This document shows, piece by piece, positions 15,091 through 21,146 of a stretch of 24,296 nt of DNA (the first letter of the stretch is position 1; each line of letters starts with the position of its first letter). The position numbers were made by a program, and so were the translations under genes. The stretch spans positions 1 to 24,296 of the forward strand of contig JALVWW010000322.1 of assembly GCA_027023175.1 (NCBI GenBank). The letters run 5' to 3'. A model generated the notes under the pieces. The model searched no databases. It was not told the DNA's origin and saw nothing but the letters and a program-made list of their open reading frames with translations. The stretch comes from Campylobacterales bacterium. Lineage in GTDB: Bacteria > Campylobacterota > Campylobacteria > Campylobacterales > JALSKU01.

Positions 15091-15765
15091 ATGAATGTTG
15101 CCATAGTAGTATTTCCCGGTACAAACTGCGAACTCGATACAAAATATGCCTATGAAAAACTTGGAGCTAAAACAAATCTTGTATGGCATAAAGAGGAAAA
15201 ACTTCCTTTGGATATTGACCTTGTTGTATTGCCTGGAGGTTTTAGTTATGGAGATTACTTAAGAAGCGGTGCGATAGCAAAATTTTCTCCTGTAATGAAA
15301 AGTGTAATAGAGTTTGCAAACAGTGGCGGACAGGTTTTGGGTATTTGTAATGGATTTCAAATCCTTTTGGAGCTTGGCTTGTTGCCGGGAGCTATGAAAA
15401 AAAACAGAAATGTTCATTTTATATCTGAATTTCACTATTTAAAAGTTGAAAACGCTAATAATAAATTTTTGCAAAAACTTCAAGTAGGTGATATCCTCAA
15501 TATTCCTATAGCTCATGGAGAAGGCAATTACTATATAGATGATGAAGGTTTGAAAAGATTGAAAGATAACGGACAGATACTTTTGAGTTATTGCGACGAA
15601 AAAGGAAACATTTCCAATCCAAACGGTTCGGTTGAATCAATTGCAGGAATTTGCAATGAGCAAAAAAATGTTTTTGGTTTGATGCCTCATCCTGAGCGAG
15701 CAATGGAGGAGATATTAGGAAGTGATGATGGAGTAAAAATGCTTCAGGGGTTTATGGGAGAATAG
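15091..15765 (+). CDS. purQ: FGAM synthase glutaminase subunit PurQ
   Basis: Class I glutamine amidotransferase that supplies ammonia to PurL. The start is ATG 15091, directly after the purS stop; an upstream in-frame TTG at 15073 would add residues from purS coding. The catalytic triad is Cys86 (LGICNGFQ), His200 and Glu202 (MPHPERAME). PGGFSYGDYLRSGAIAKFSP is the PurQ signature that separates it from other amidotransferases. At 224 residues it is full length. Its stop codon TAG is the first triplet of a TAGGGTT heptamer array. Confidence 0.97.
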   Translation: MNVAIVVFPGTNCELDTKYAYEKLGAKTNLVWHKEEKLPLDIDLVVLPGGFSYGDYLRSGAIAKFSPVMKSVIEFANSGGQVLGICNGFQILLELGLLPGAMKKNRNVHFISEFHYLKVENANNKFLQKLQVGDILNIPIAHGEGNYYIDDEGLKRLKDNGQILLSYCDEKGNISNPNGSVESIAGICNEQKNVFGLMPHPERAMEEILGSDDGVKMLQGFMGE

Positions 15766-15790
15766 GGTTTAGGGTTTAGGGTTTAGGGCT
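15763..15790 (+). repeat. Heptameric tandem repeat array B (TAGGGTT)
   Basis: Four units: three TAGGGTT and one TAGGGCT, starting on the purQ stop codon. TAG recurs at 15763, 15770, 15777 and 15784, closing all three forward frames. The unit is a rotation of the plant telomere word TTTAGGG, which is coincidental here. The next 45 bases hold no further repeat and lead to the ribosome-binding site of the next gene. Confidence 0.92.
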
Positions 15791-15835
15791 ACCTCATTGC
15801 TCTAAGCTTCAAAAATTGCTGGAGAAATTAGGATT

Positions 15836-16900
15836 TTGAGATATATACTTTTTATTTTTCTATTTTTGGGCTATATTTGGTCCGGAGATATAAATGAAAC
15901 TAAGTCTGGTGTAAAAGAAAACATCATATATCTTTCCTATGTAAAAAAACCAGACAGAGTATATGTCAACCAAATATTTAAAATAAAGATAAAGGCTGTT
16001 ATAGCGGTTAGTGATTTTGATAAAATAGTTACCACATTTCAAAACGGTATAGAGTCAAAGGTAATCAATCCCAAAAACTCATGGAAATGGTTTAATGACA
16101 ATATCTATTTTAATGAATATTATCTAAAAGTTACATCGACAAATGCTCTGTTGCCCACTATAAGCGTATCCGTATCAAAAGGTATAAAAAATATAGTTAC
16201 AAAATCCTTACAACCTTTCAAGCCAGAAATAATTCAGCTGAAAAAGAGTGATATATTTAGTGGTGTTATAGCCGATGACTTGAAAGTAGCAAAATTCAAA
16301 ACTACAAAATTTGATAAAAAGTCAAATATACTTGTAATGGAAATAGAAGCAAAAGAGGCAAATATTCGTGATTTTAAAATTGCCAACACCATAAAAGATG
16401 GTATAGATTCATATAGTATCAATCTTCCTTATTCAAAAATATTTTACTTTGCTATATTGCCCAACACTCAAAAAGAGTTTAAGTTTTCATATTTTAATAT
16501 CAAAAAAAACAAATTTGAGAATTTTACCATACCACTTGATGTATCCAATGAAGATACAAGTACACAACTAGGACTCAATCCAAAAGCCAGCAAAATATCA
16601 ATGTATAAAAATATCACTTTGGTTGCGATAGCTTTTTTCTCTCTTGTGATTTTTTTCTTTAGAAGAAAAATTGTGTATATATTTATCTTTATTTTGATCA
16701 TGATTTATCTGTTTATATTTTACAATCCTTTTGATAGCATAATTTTACCCAAAAATACAAAAATAAGAATTTTGCCGACTTACAATTCAACTGTTTTTTA
16801 TCTGACAGATAGAAAAATAGTAGCCGAAAAATTAAACAGTACAAAAAAATATATAAAAGTATTGCTTCCAAACGGCAAAATAGGTTGGGTGAGGAAGTAG
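15836..16900 (+). CDS. Membrane protein with C-terminal SH3-like domain
   Basis: Unrecognised conserved-type envelope protein of 354 residues. The TTG start at 15836 follows GGAGAAATTAGGA. The N terminus (MRYILFIFLFLGYIWSGDI) is a signal peptide. Residues about 25-255 look like beta-rich periplasmic domains (IYLSYVKKPDRVYVNQIFKI) reminiscent of BatD-type immunoglobulin-like modules. Two adjacent membrane segments at about 262-298 follow, separated by a short FRRK turn. The last 50 residues (TKIRILPTYNSTVFYLTDRK, VLLPNGKIGWVRK) are a bacterial SH3-like domain ending in the usual GWVRK. Both soluble parts would lie outside the cytoplasm. It is flanked by two heptamer arrays and precedes plsC. 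The function is unknown. Confidence 0.75.
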   Translation: MRYILFIFLFLGYIWSGDINETKSGVKENIIYLSYVKKPDRVYVNQIFKIKIKAVIAVSDFDKIVTTFQNGIESKVINPKNSWKWFNDNIYFNEYYLKVTSTNALLPTISVSVSKGIKNIVTKSLQPFKPEIIQLKKSDIFSGVIADDLKVAKFKTTKFDKKSNILVMEIEAKEANIRDFKIANTIKDGIDSYSINLPYSKIFYFAILPNTQKEFKFSYFNIKKNKFENFTIPLDVSNEDTSTQLGLNPKASKISMYKNITLVAIAFFSLVIFFFRRKIVYIFIFILIMIYLFIFYNPFDSIILPKNTKIRILPTYNSTVFYLTDRKIVAEKLNSTKKYIKVLLPNGKIGWVRK

Positions 16901-16941
16901 GATGAAGGGTGAAGGGAGAAGGTTAAAGGTTGAAGGGAGAA
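16900..16941 (+). repeat. Heptameric tandem repeat array C (GGNNGAA)
   Basis: Six 7-base units, GGATGAA, GGGTGAA, GGGAGAA, GGTTAAA, GGTTGAA and GGGAGAA, with a seventh partial unit, GGATGTG. The first unit begins on the last base of the stop codon (TAG 16898-16900). The final unit supplies the purine-rich GGGAGAAGGA that lies 11 bases before the plsC ATG. Stops fall in only two of the three frames, unlike arrays A, B and D. Confidence 0.85.
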
Positions 16942-16954
16942 GGATGTGTTTAAT

Positions 16955-17662
16955 ATGAAAAAGTTATGGCAGAGATTTTTAGCTCTTTATTTTTCTATTA
17001 ATTTTTTTGTTACTATTTCAGTAGTTGTTGTGTTGATGTTTCTTTTTAGAAAACATCATAAAACTTTTAGAAATCTTTGGGCTAAGTTACAGCTTTTTTT
17101 GCTTGGAGTCAAACTTGAGATAGAGGGAAAACCGGACAGTGAAGCAAAGATGCTTCTTTTAAATCACCAAAGCGTGGCTGATATCGTTATCATGGAGGCA
17201 ATATATCCTGCTGATTTGGCTTGGGTTGCTAAAAAAGAGATAGGAGATATTCCATTTTTTGGTCATATACTTGACCTTCCCGAGATGATAGCGATAGAAA
17301 GAGAAAATAGAAAATCTTTGGTAAAGCTTTTCAAAGATGCAAAAGATAGACTTAAAAAAGGTAGAGTTATAGCAATTTTTCCAGAAGGAACAAGAAGCAA
17401 CGGAAAAAAACTTTTAAAATTCAAAGCCGGAGCAAAACTTTTGGCTGAAAAGTTGGACTTAAAAGTGCAACCGGCAGTTTTTATAGGCACAATTCAAGTG
17501 TTTGATTCCAAAAACTTTTTGGGTAATTTTGGAGTAAAAGTAAAGTTGGTTTATTTGGACTCTGTTGATCCTAAAAAAGATCTAAACTGGTTTGAAAAGC
17601 TTAGAGATGATATGGACAGAGTGTTGCAAGCTTCGCTTCAAAAAAAGGAGACAGAAATATAA
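16955..17662 (+). CDS. plsC: 1-acyl-sn-glycerol-3-phosphate acyltransferase PlsC
   Basis: Makes phosphatidic acid from lysophosphatidic acid at the inner membrane. ATG 16955 is chosen because GGGAGAAGGA lies at a proper distance from it; GTG 16946 is too close to that site. The N terminus has one strong membrane segment (FLALYFSINFFVTISVVVVL). The acyltransferase motifs are NHQSVAD (His71, Asp76) and FPEGTRSNGKKLLKFKAGA, followed by VQPAVFIGT. The length of 235 is normal. The last residues, SLQKKETEI, are encoded by a copy of the repeat that also precedes DUF190, so the natural C terminus may have been extended or replaced. Confidence 0.93.
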   Translation: MKKLWQRFLALYFSINFFVTISVVVVLMFLFRKHHKTFRNLWAKLQLFLLGVKLEIEGKPDSEAKMLLLNHQSVADIVIMEAIYPADLAWVAKKEIGDIPFFGHILDLPEMIAIERENRKSLVKLFKDAKDRLKKGRVIAIFPEGTRSNGKKLLKFKAGAKLLAEKLDLKVQPAVFIGTIQVFDSKNFLGNFGVKVKLVYLDSVDPKKDLNWFEKLRDDMDRVLQASLQKKETEI

Positions 17663-17682
17663 AACATTAAGAAAATGTTTTA
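17660..17682 (+). terminator. Hairpin on the plsC stop codon
   Basis: TAAAACATT-AAGAA-AATGTTTTA forms a perfect 9-bp stem that includes the plsC stop codon and is followed by TTCTTG. It may act as a weak terminator or processing structure. It is also the 5' boundary of the second repeat element. Confidence 0.5.
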
Positions 17683-17791
17683 TTCTTGCCAAAGGCAAAG
17701 CTTCAGTGAGAGGATATAGCGCAAGCGGAATTCTACAATAAAGTGAGGACAATTGAGAAGGAGCTTTGCTTCAAGAAAAGGAGACAGAAAA
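17661..17791 (+). repeat. Intergenic repeat element, copy 2 (plsC/DUF190)
   Basis: This 131-base stretch carries AAACATT at its start, TTGCCAAAGGCAAAGC (17687-17702) and AGCTTTGCTTC (17762-17772) next to an AAAAGGAGACAG ribosome-binding site, in the same order as copy 1. It is flanked by an imperfect direct repeat of about 36 bases: 17629-17664 at the end of plsC and 17762-17798 around the DUF190 start (AGCTTYGCTTCAA, then AAAAGGAGACAGAAA). No ORF is kept between the copies. Confidence 0.65.
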
Positions 17792-18127
17792 ATGAAAAGA
17801 TACCTTGGTAAAAAAAAGATAGTAAGAATTTATATAGACAATCAAGACAAATATGACGGCAAGCCTCTTTGGGAAGAAATACTTAAAAAAGTAAAAGAGT
17901 ACGGCTTGGCAGGTGCGACAGTCTTTAAAGGAGTGGCGGGTATCGGGGCTCATAGTGAAGTAAGAAGTTTTAATGTCTGGATGCTCTCCCAGGAGTTGCC
18001 TATAGTTATTGAAATAATTGATGATGAAGAAAAAATTGTTAACTTTATTGATAAAATAGATAATATGATAGAAGAGGGTTTGACAACTATAAGTGATACG
18101 GAAGTTATTAAATATAAGCATAAATAG
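17792..18127 (+). CDS. DUF190 family protein
   Basis: A 111-residue cytoplasmic protein of the DUF190 family, which has a P-II-like ferredoxin fold and is often encoded beside the fluoride channel gene crcB. The start at ATG 17792 is preceded by AAAAGGAGACAGAAAA; a longer in-frame reading from 17753 runs into the repeat element. Recognisable segments are RIYIDNQDKYDGKPLWEEIL, YGLAGATVFKGVAGIGAHSE (the family core) and LPIVIEIIDDEEKI. Neighbouring fluC on the same strand fits a role linked to fluoride or ion homeostasis, but the biochemical function is not established. Its stop codon opens heptamer array D. Confidence 0.9.
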   Translation: MKRYLGKKKIVRIYIDNQDKYDGKPLWEEILKKVKEYGLAGATVFKGVAGIGAHSEVRSFNVWMLSQELPIVIEIIDDEEKIVNFIDKIDNMIEEGLTTISDTEVIKYKHK

Positions 18128-18223
18128 TGACTCGTGATTAGTGACTCGTGACTAGCATAGGGAAATTGAAAAAGTCATTTGACTTTTTCAAAAACTAATC
18201 ACGGATTACGGATCACTAATCAC
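18127..18223. repeat. Heptameric repeat array D, mirrored around a perfect hairpin
   Basis: The left arm 18127-18154 has four units (GTGACTC, GTGATTA, GTGACTC, GTGACTA), beginning on the last base of the DUF190 stop. The right arm 18196-18223 has four units in the opposite orientation, reading GTGATTA, GTGATCC, GTAATCC and GTGATTA on the minus strand. GTGATTAGTGA (18134-18144) is exactly complementary to TCACTAATCAC (18213-18223). The centre is a separate perfect hairpin (18166-18191). Confidence 0.85.
18166..18191. terminator. 12-bp perfect hairpin between DUF190 and fluC
   Basis: TTGAAAAAGTCA and TGACTTTTTCAA are exact reverse complements separated by TT. The 5' arm is A-rich and the 3' arm T-rich, as in bidirectional terminators, but most of the stem is A/T. 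It lies at the centre of the mirrored heptamer arrays. Confidence 0.5.
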
Positions 18224-18242
18224 AAAATAAAAAGGGATAAAA

Positions 18243-18614
18243 TTGATACTTTTATATGTTGGTATAGGTGGATTTTTTGGTGCAATTTCAAGATATTTGA
18301 TAGCAGGGTTTGTTCAAAAATCTTTTGATACTCTTTTTCCGGTGGGGACACTCAGTGTGAATGTGCTTGGCAGTTTTATTATCGGGTTTATGGCTATGTA
18401 TTTTTCTCAAGTTGTAGCACCGGAGTATAAAGCACTTGTTATCACGGGTTTTCTAGGTGCTTTGACAACATTTTCCACTTTTTCTCTTGAAAATGTCAAT
18501 ATGCTTCAAGATGGTGACTATCTGCGGGTAGGGTTAAATATAGCTTTAAATATTACTCTTACTATAAGTGCTACTATTTTAGCTATCATAATCTTCAAAA
18601 AAATATATACTTGA
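18243..18614 (+). CDS. crcB: Fluoride ion channel FluC (CrcB)
   Basis: Inner-membrane fluoride exporter that works as a dual-topology dimer. The TTG start at 18243 follows AAAAGGGATAAAA, and the product (MILLYVGIGGFFGAISRYL) has the expected N terminus. The 123 residues form four membrane spans. Motifs present are GGFFGAISRY, VGTLSVNVLGSFIIGF (with the conserved Asn) and GFLGALTTFSTFSLE (the Phe-box and Na+ site region). Pairing with DUF190 is common. No fluoride riboswitch could be recognised in the 115 bases before it, which are occupied by repeats. Confidence 0.95.
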   Translation: MILLYVGIGGFFGAISRYLIAGFVQKSFDTLFPVGTLSVNVLGSFIIGFMAMYFSQVVAPEYKALVITGFLGALTTFSTFSLENVNMLQDGDYLRVGLNIALNITLTISATILAIIIFKKIYT

Positions 18615-18633
18615 TACTATTACTATCAAGTAT
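18607..18633. promoter_or_regulatory. 10-bp inverted repeat after fluC, HAIR-like, upstream of htpG
   Basis: ATACTTGATA and TATCAAGTAT form a perfect 10-bp dyad with a 7-base spacer. The inner part, CTTGATA-N7-TATCAAG, matches the HspR operator pattern CTTGAGT-N7-ACTCAAG at 5 of 7 positions per arm, with the same spacing. It also overlaps the fluC stop codon (18612-18614) and could be its terminator, although only TTCTT follows. Confidence 0.5.
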
Positions 18634-18657
18634 TCTTACGAAAAATATTTAGATATA

Positions 18658-18686
18658 TTTACAAAATAGATAATTTTTGCTATAAT
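18658..18686 (+). promoter_or_regulatory. Sigma-70 promoter for htpG
   Basis: TTTACA (18658-18663) lies 17 bases before TATAAT (18681-18686), which is preceded by TTTTTGC, forming a TGC extended -10. Transcription would start near 18693, about 25 bases before the ATG. Confidence 0.75.
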
Positions 18687-18717
18687 TTCATAAAAATTTA
18701 ACAGAAAGGATAGCAAA

Positions 18718-20571
18718 ATGTCAAAACATAAGTTTGATACAGAGATAAATCAACTACTTGATCTTATGATTCACTCACTTTATTCAAATAAGGAGATCTT
18801 TTTAAGAGAACTTATCTCAAATGCTTCCGATGCCATAGATAAGCTTAAATTTTTGACTATTAGTGATGAAAAGTTTAAAGATTTGGTTTTTGAGCCTCGT
18901 ATTGAGATAGAAACTGATAAAGAGAAGAAAAAACTAATAGTTAGAGATAATGGTATAGGAATGAATGAGGAAGATTTGGTCGAACATCTTGGAACTATCG
19001 CAAAAAGCGGTACCAAATCATTTTTATCACAATTAAGCGGTGATGCCAAAAAAGACTCATCTTTGATAGGTCAATTTGGAGTGGGGTTTTACTCGGCTTT
19101 TATGGTTGCCAAAAAGATAGAAGTTTTAAGTAAAAAAGCTGGGGATGAGAAAGCTTATAAATGGGTTAGTAGCGGTAATGGTGAATATGAAATAAAAGAG
19201 GCGAAAAAGAAAACTCAAGGAACTGAGGTGATACTTCATCTAAAAGACGGTGAAGAGGAGTTTTTAGATGATTGGACGATAGAAAGAATTGTCAAAAAGT
19301 ATTCAAATCACATACCTTTTCCTATCTATCTTTTAAAAGAGGAAGAAAAAGATGGTAAAAAAGAGAAAAAATTTGAGCAAATCAATAAAGCTTCGGCTCT
19401 TTGGAGACTAAATAAAAATGAAATTAGCGATGAAGAGTATATAGACTTTTACAAGCAATTAACAGGTGATAGCAATGACCCGCTTCATTGGGTACATACA
19501 AATGCGGAAGGAACACTGGAGTATTCGACACTCTTTTATATCCCGTCAGTTGCTCCGTTTGACCTTTTCAGGGTCGATTATCAGCCCGGAGTTAAACTTT
19601 ATGTTAAAAGAGTATTTATAACTGATGATGATAAAGAGCTCATGCCTACATATTTGAGATTTGTTAGAGGTATTATAGACAGTGAAGATTTGCCTTTAAA
19701 TGTCAGTAGAGAGATACTTCAGCAAAATACAATCCTTACCAAGATCAAAAAAACTTCAGTCAAAAAGATACTAAATGAACTTAAAAAGATAAAAGAGAAA
19801 GATTTTGACAAGTATTTAAAATTTTGGAAACTTTTTGGAAAAGTTTTAAAAGAGGGGGTTTATACTGATTTTGAAAACAAAGATTTACTTCTTGATTTGA
19901 TGCTATTTAAATCAACAAAAAGAGACAATGTCAGCTTCAAAGAGTACAAAGAAGCTATGAAAGAGGGACAAAAGTCTATCTACTATATAACCGGAGAAGA
20001 TGAAAAAATGCTTAAAAATTCTCCACTTATAGAGAGTTTTAAGGATAAAGATATAGAAGTACTCATTATGGATGATGAAGTAGATGCTCTTATTATGCCG
20101 ATGGTGACAGAGTATGACAAAACTCCTGTAAAATCTGTATCGACAAGTGATATAGACGAAGAGCAAAAAGAGGAAAAGAAAGAGGAGGATAAGAAAAAAG
20201 AGGAAGAGTTTTCTAAAATTCTCGTAAAAATGAAAGAGATACTAAAAGATGAAGTAAAAGATGTAAAATTAAGCTCCAGACTGAAAGAATCACCTGCCTG
20301 TATAGTATTTGACAAGAATGATCCTGACTTTGCCATGCAGGAGATGTTAAAACAAATGGGACAGAGTGATTTGCCAAAAGTAAAGCCTATCTTGGAAATA
20401 AATCCTGATAATGAAATAGTAAAAAAACTCTCACAAAATGATTCACTTGCGGAGTTAAACGATGTAGCCTACATACTTTATGACCAGGCAAGGCTAATTG
20501 AAGGTATGAAGCTCGAAGACAGCAGTGAATTTGTAAAAAGAATAAACAAACTTGTAGCTAAAACACTATAA
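18718..20571 (+). CDS. htpG: Chaperone HtpG (Hsp90)
   Basis: Cytoplasmic Hsp90 chaperone. The ATG follows GAAAGGATAGCAAA. The N-terminal GHKL ATPase domain has SNASDAIDKL, RDNGIGMNEEDL, LGTIAKSGTKSF and GQFGVGFYSAFMVA. The middle domain has the LPLNVSREILQQN motif with the catalytic Arg. The C-terminal dimerisation region follows. Around residues 480-500 there is a short, highly charged Glu/Lys stretch (DEEQKEEKKEEDKKKEEEF) between the middle and C-terminal domains, more extreme than in the E. coli protein. The 617-residue length is normal. It is a single-gene unit between its own promoter and terminator. Confidence 0.98.
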   Translation: MSKHKFDTEINQLLDLMIHSLYSNKEIFLRELISNASDAIDKLKFLTISDEKFKDLVFEPRIEIETDKEKKKLIVRDNGIGMNEEDLVEHLGTIAKSGTKSFLSQLSGDAKKDSSLIGQFGVGFYSAFMVAKKIEVLSKKAGDEKAYKWVSSGNGEYEIKEAKKKTQGTEVILHLKDGEEEFLDDWTIERIVKKYSNHIPFPIYLLKEEEKDGKKEKKFEQINKASALWRLNKNEISDEEYIDFYKQLTGDSNDPLHWVHTNAEGTLEYSTLFYIPSVAPFDLFRVDYQPGVKLYVKRVFITDDDKELMPTYLRFVRGIIDSEDLPLNVSREILQQNTILTKIKKTSVKKILNELKKIKEKDFDKYLKFWKLFGKVLKEGVYTDFENKDLLLDLMLFKSTKRDNVSFKEYKEAMKEGQKSIYYITGEDEKMLKNSPLIESFKDKDIEVLIMDDEVDALIMPMVTEYDKTPVKSVSTSDIDEEQKEEKKEEDKKKEEEFSKILVKMKEILKDEVKDVKLSSRLKESPACIVFDKNDPDFAMQEMLKQMGQSDLPKVKPILEINPDNEIVKKLSQNDSLAELNDVAYILYDQARLIEGMKLEDSSEFVKRINKLVAKTL

Positions 20572-20572
20572 T

Positions 20573-20600
20573 ATAATCTTCCCCCTCTGGGGAGGATTAT
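20573..20600 (+). terminator. htpG terminator
   Basis: ATAATCTTCCCC-CTCT-GGGGAGGATTAT forms a 12-bp stem with one G-U pair and a 4-base loop, starting two bases after the htpG stop. It is followed by TTAAATAAAC. It is a solid intrinsic terminator despite the short T run. Confidence 0.85.
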
Positions 20601-20631
20601 TTAAATAAACTCCTTTTAAGTAATATTTTAG

Positions 20632-20637
20632 TAAAAT
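20632..20637 (+). promoter_or_regulatory. Candidate -10 element for the rpmH operon
   Basis: TTTTAGTAAAATCC contains TAAAAT 40 bases before the rpmH start. The same AGTAAAAT-type word precedes ctpA. This would drive the whole rpmH-rnpA-yidD-yidC-jag-mnmE run. Confidence 0.4.
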
Positions 20638-20676
20638 CCATTCCTTAAACTATGTAAATTATAAAGGATCAAAGAG

Positions 20677-20811
20677 ATGAAAAGAACTTTTCAACCACAC
20701 AATACACCAAGAAAGAGAACTCACGGTTTTAGAGTCAGAATGAAAACCAAAAACGGCAGAAAAGTTATCAATGCCAGAAGAGCAAAGGGTAGAAAAAGAT
20801 TAAGCGTTTAG
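20677..20811 (+). CDS. rpmH: 50S ribosomal protein L34
   Basis: A 44-residue, very basic ribosomal protein. It starts MKRTFQPHNTPRKRTHGFRV and ends INARRAKGRKRLSV, which is diagnostic for L34. The ATG follows AAAGGATCAAAGAG. It is first in the conserved rpmH-rnpA-yidD-yidC cluster. Confidence 0.98.
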   Translation: MKRTFQPHNTPRKRTHGFRVRMKTKNGRKVINARRAKGRKRLSV

Positions 20812-21146
20812 GCGGTTTTAGGGTAATCTCCGATAGCGGAAGATTTGGATATTTGTATAAAAATTCAAAAAAAGAGTTTGGTGCCAGCTTTGTACTATTT
20901 TACAAAGAGGGTACCAAAAAAGAAGTCGGTTTTACCGCAAGTAAAAAGATAGGTAATGCTGTCAGGAGAAATTTTGCAAAAAGAAGACTCAGGAGTCTTT
21001 TTTTGGAGTTTTCACCAAAGTTAAAAAATGGTTCATATGTTTTTGTCGCAAGACAAAAAATAATTAATTTAAAATATAATGATATAAAAAAAGGATTGAT
21101 AAAGTCCTTTAAAAGAGTAGATGCCCTGAAAAGCGAGGAGATATGA
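20799..21146 (+). CDS. rnpA: Ribonuclease P protein component
   Basis: Protein subunit of RNase P, which matures the 5' ends of tRNAs. The first standard start is TTG 20853 (97 residues, MYKNSKKEFG), preceded by GGAAGA. The frame is open upstream, and the residues before it, RVISDSGRFGYLYKNSKK, match the usual N-terminal helix with its F-x3-Y pair. ATT 20799, about 9 bases after AAAGGG inside rpmH, gives 115 residues, the normal length. I favour that start but cannot prove it. The core reads VGFTASKKIGNAVRRNFAKRRLRSLF. The usual RNR signature is RNF here, one Arg lost. Its stop overlaps yidD by ATGA. Confidence 0.88.
   Translation: MKRLGGFRVISDSGRFGYLYKNSKKEFGASFVLFYKEGTKKEVGFTASKKIGNAVRRNFAKRRLRSLFLEFSPKLKNGSYVFVARQKIINLKYNDIKKGLIKSFKRVDALKSEEI

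Noticed and set aside
15763..15790. Plant-type telomere repeat (TTTAGGG)n
   Set aside because: Only four units, directly on a purQ stop codon in a clearly bacterial operon, and part of a wider set of period-7 arrays. The match to a telomere word is coincidental.
17771..18121. 116-codon minus-strand ORF opposite DUF190
   Set aside because: Complete overlap with a recognised family member on the plus strand, Phe/Tyr-rich composition of a shadow frame, and no promoter or SD.
7268..18223. CRISPR array suggested by short repeats
   Set aside because: Units are 7 bases, directly adjacent with no spacers, and scattered over four loci. No cas genes.
18128..18242. Possible fluoride riboswitch before fluC
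   Set aside because: The interval is taken up by heptamers and a palindrome. I could not place the pseudoknot core typical of the crcB RNA motif.
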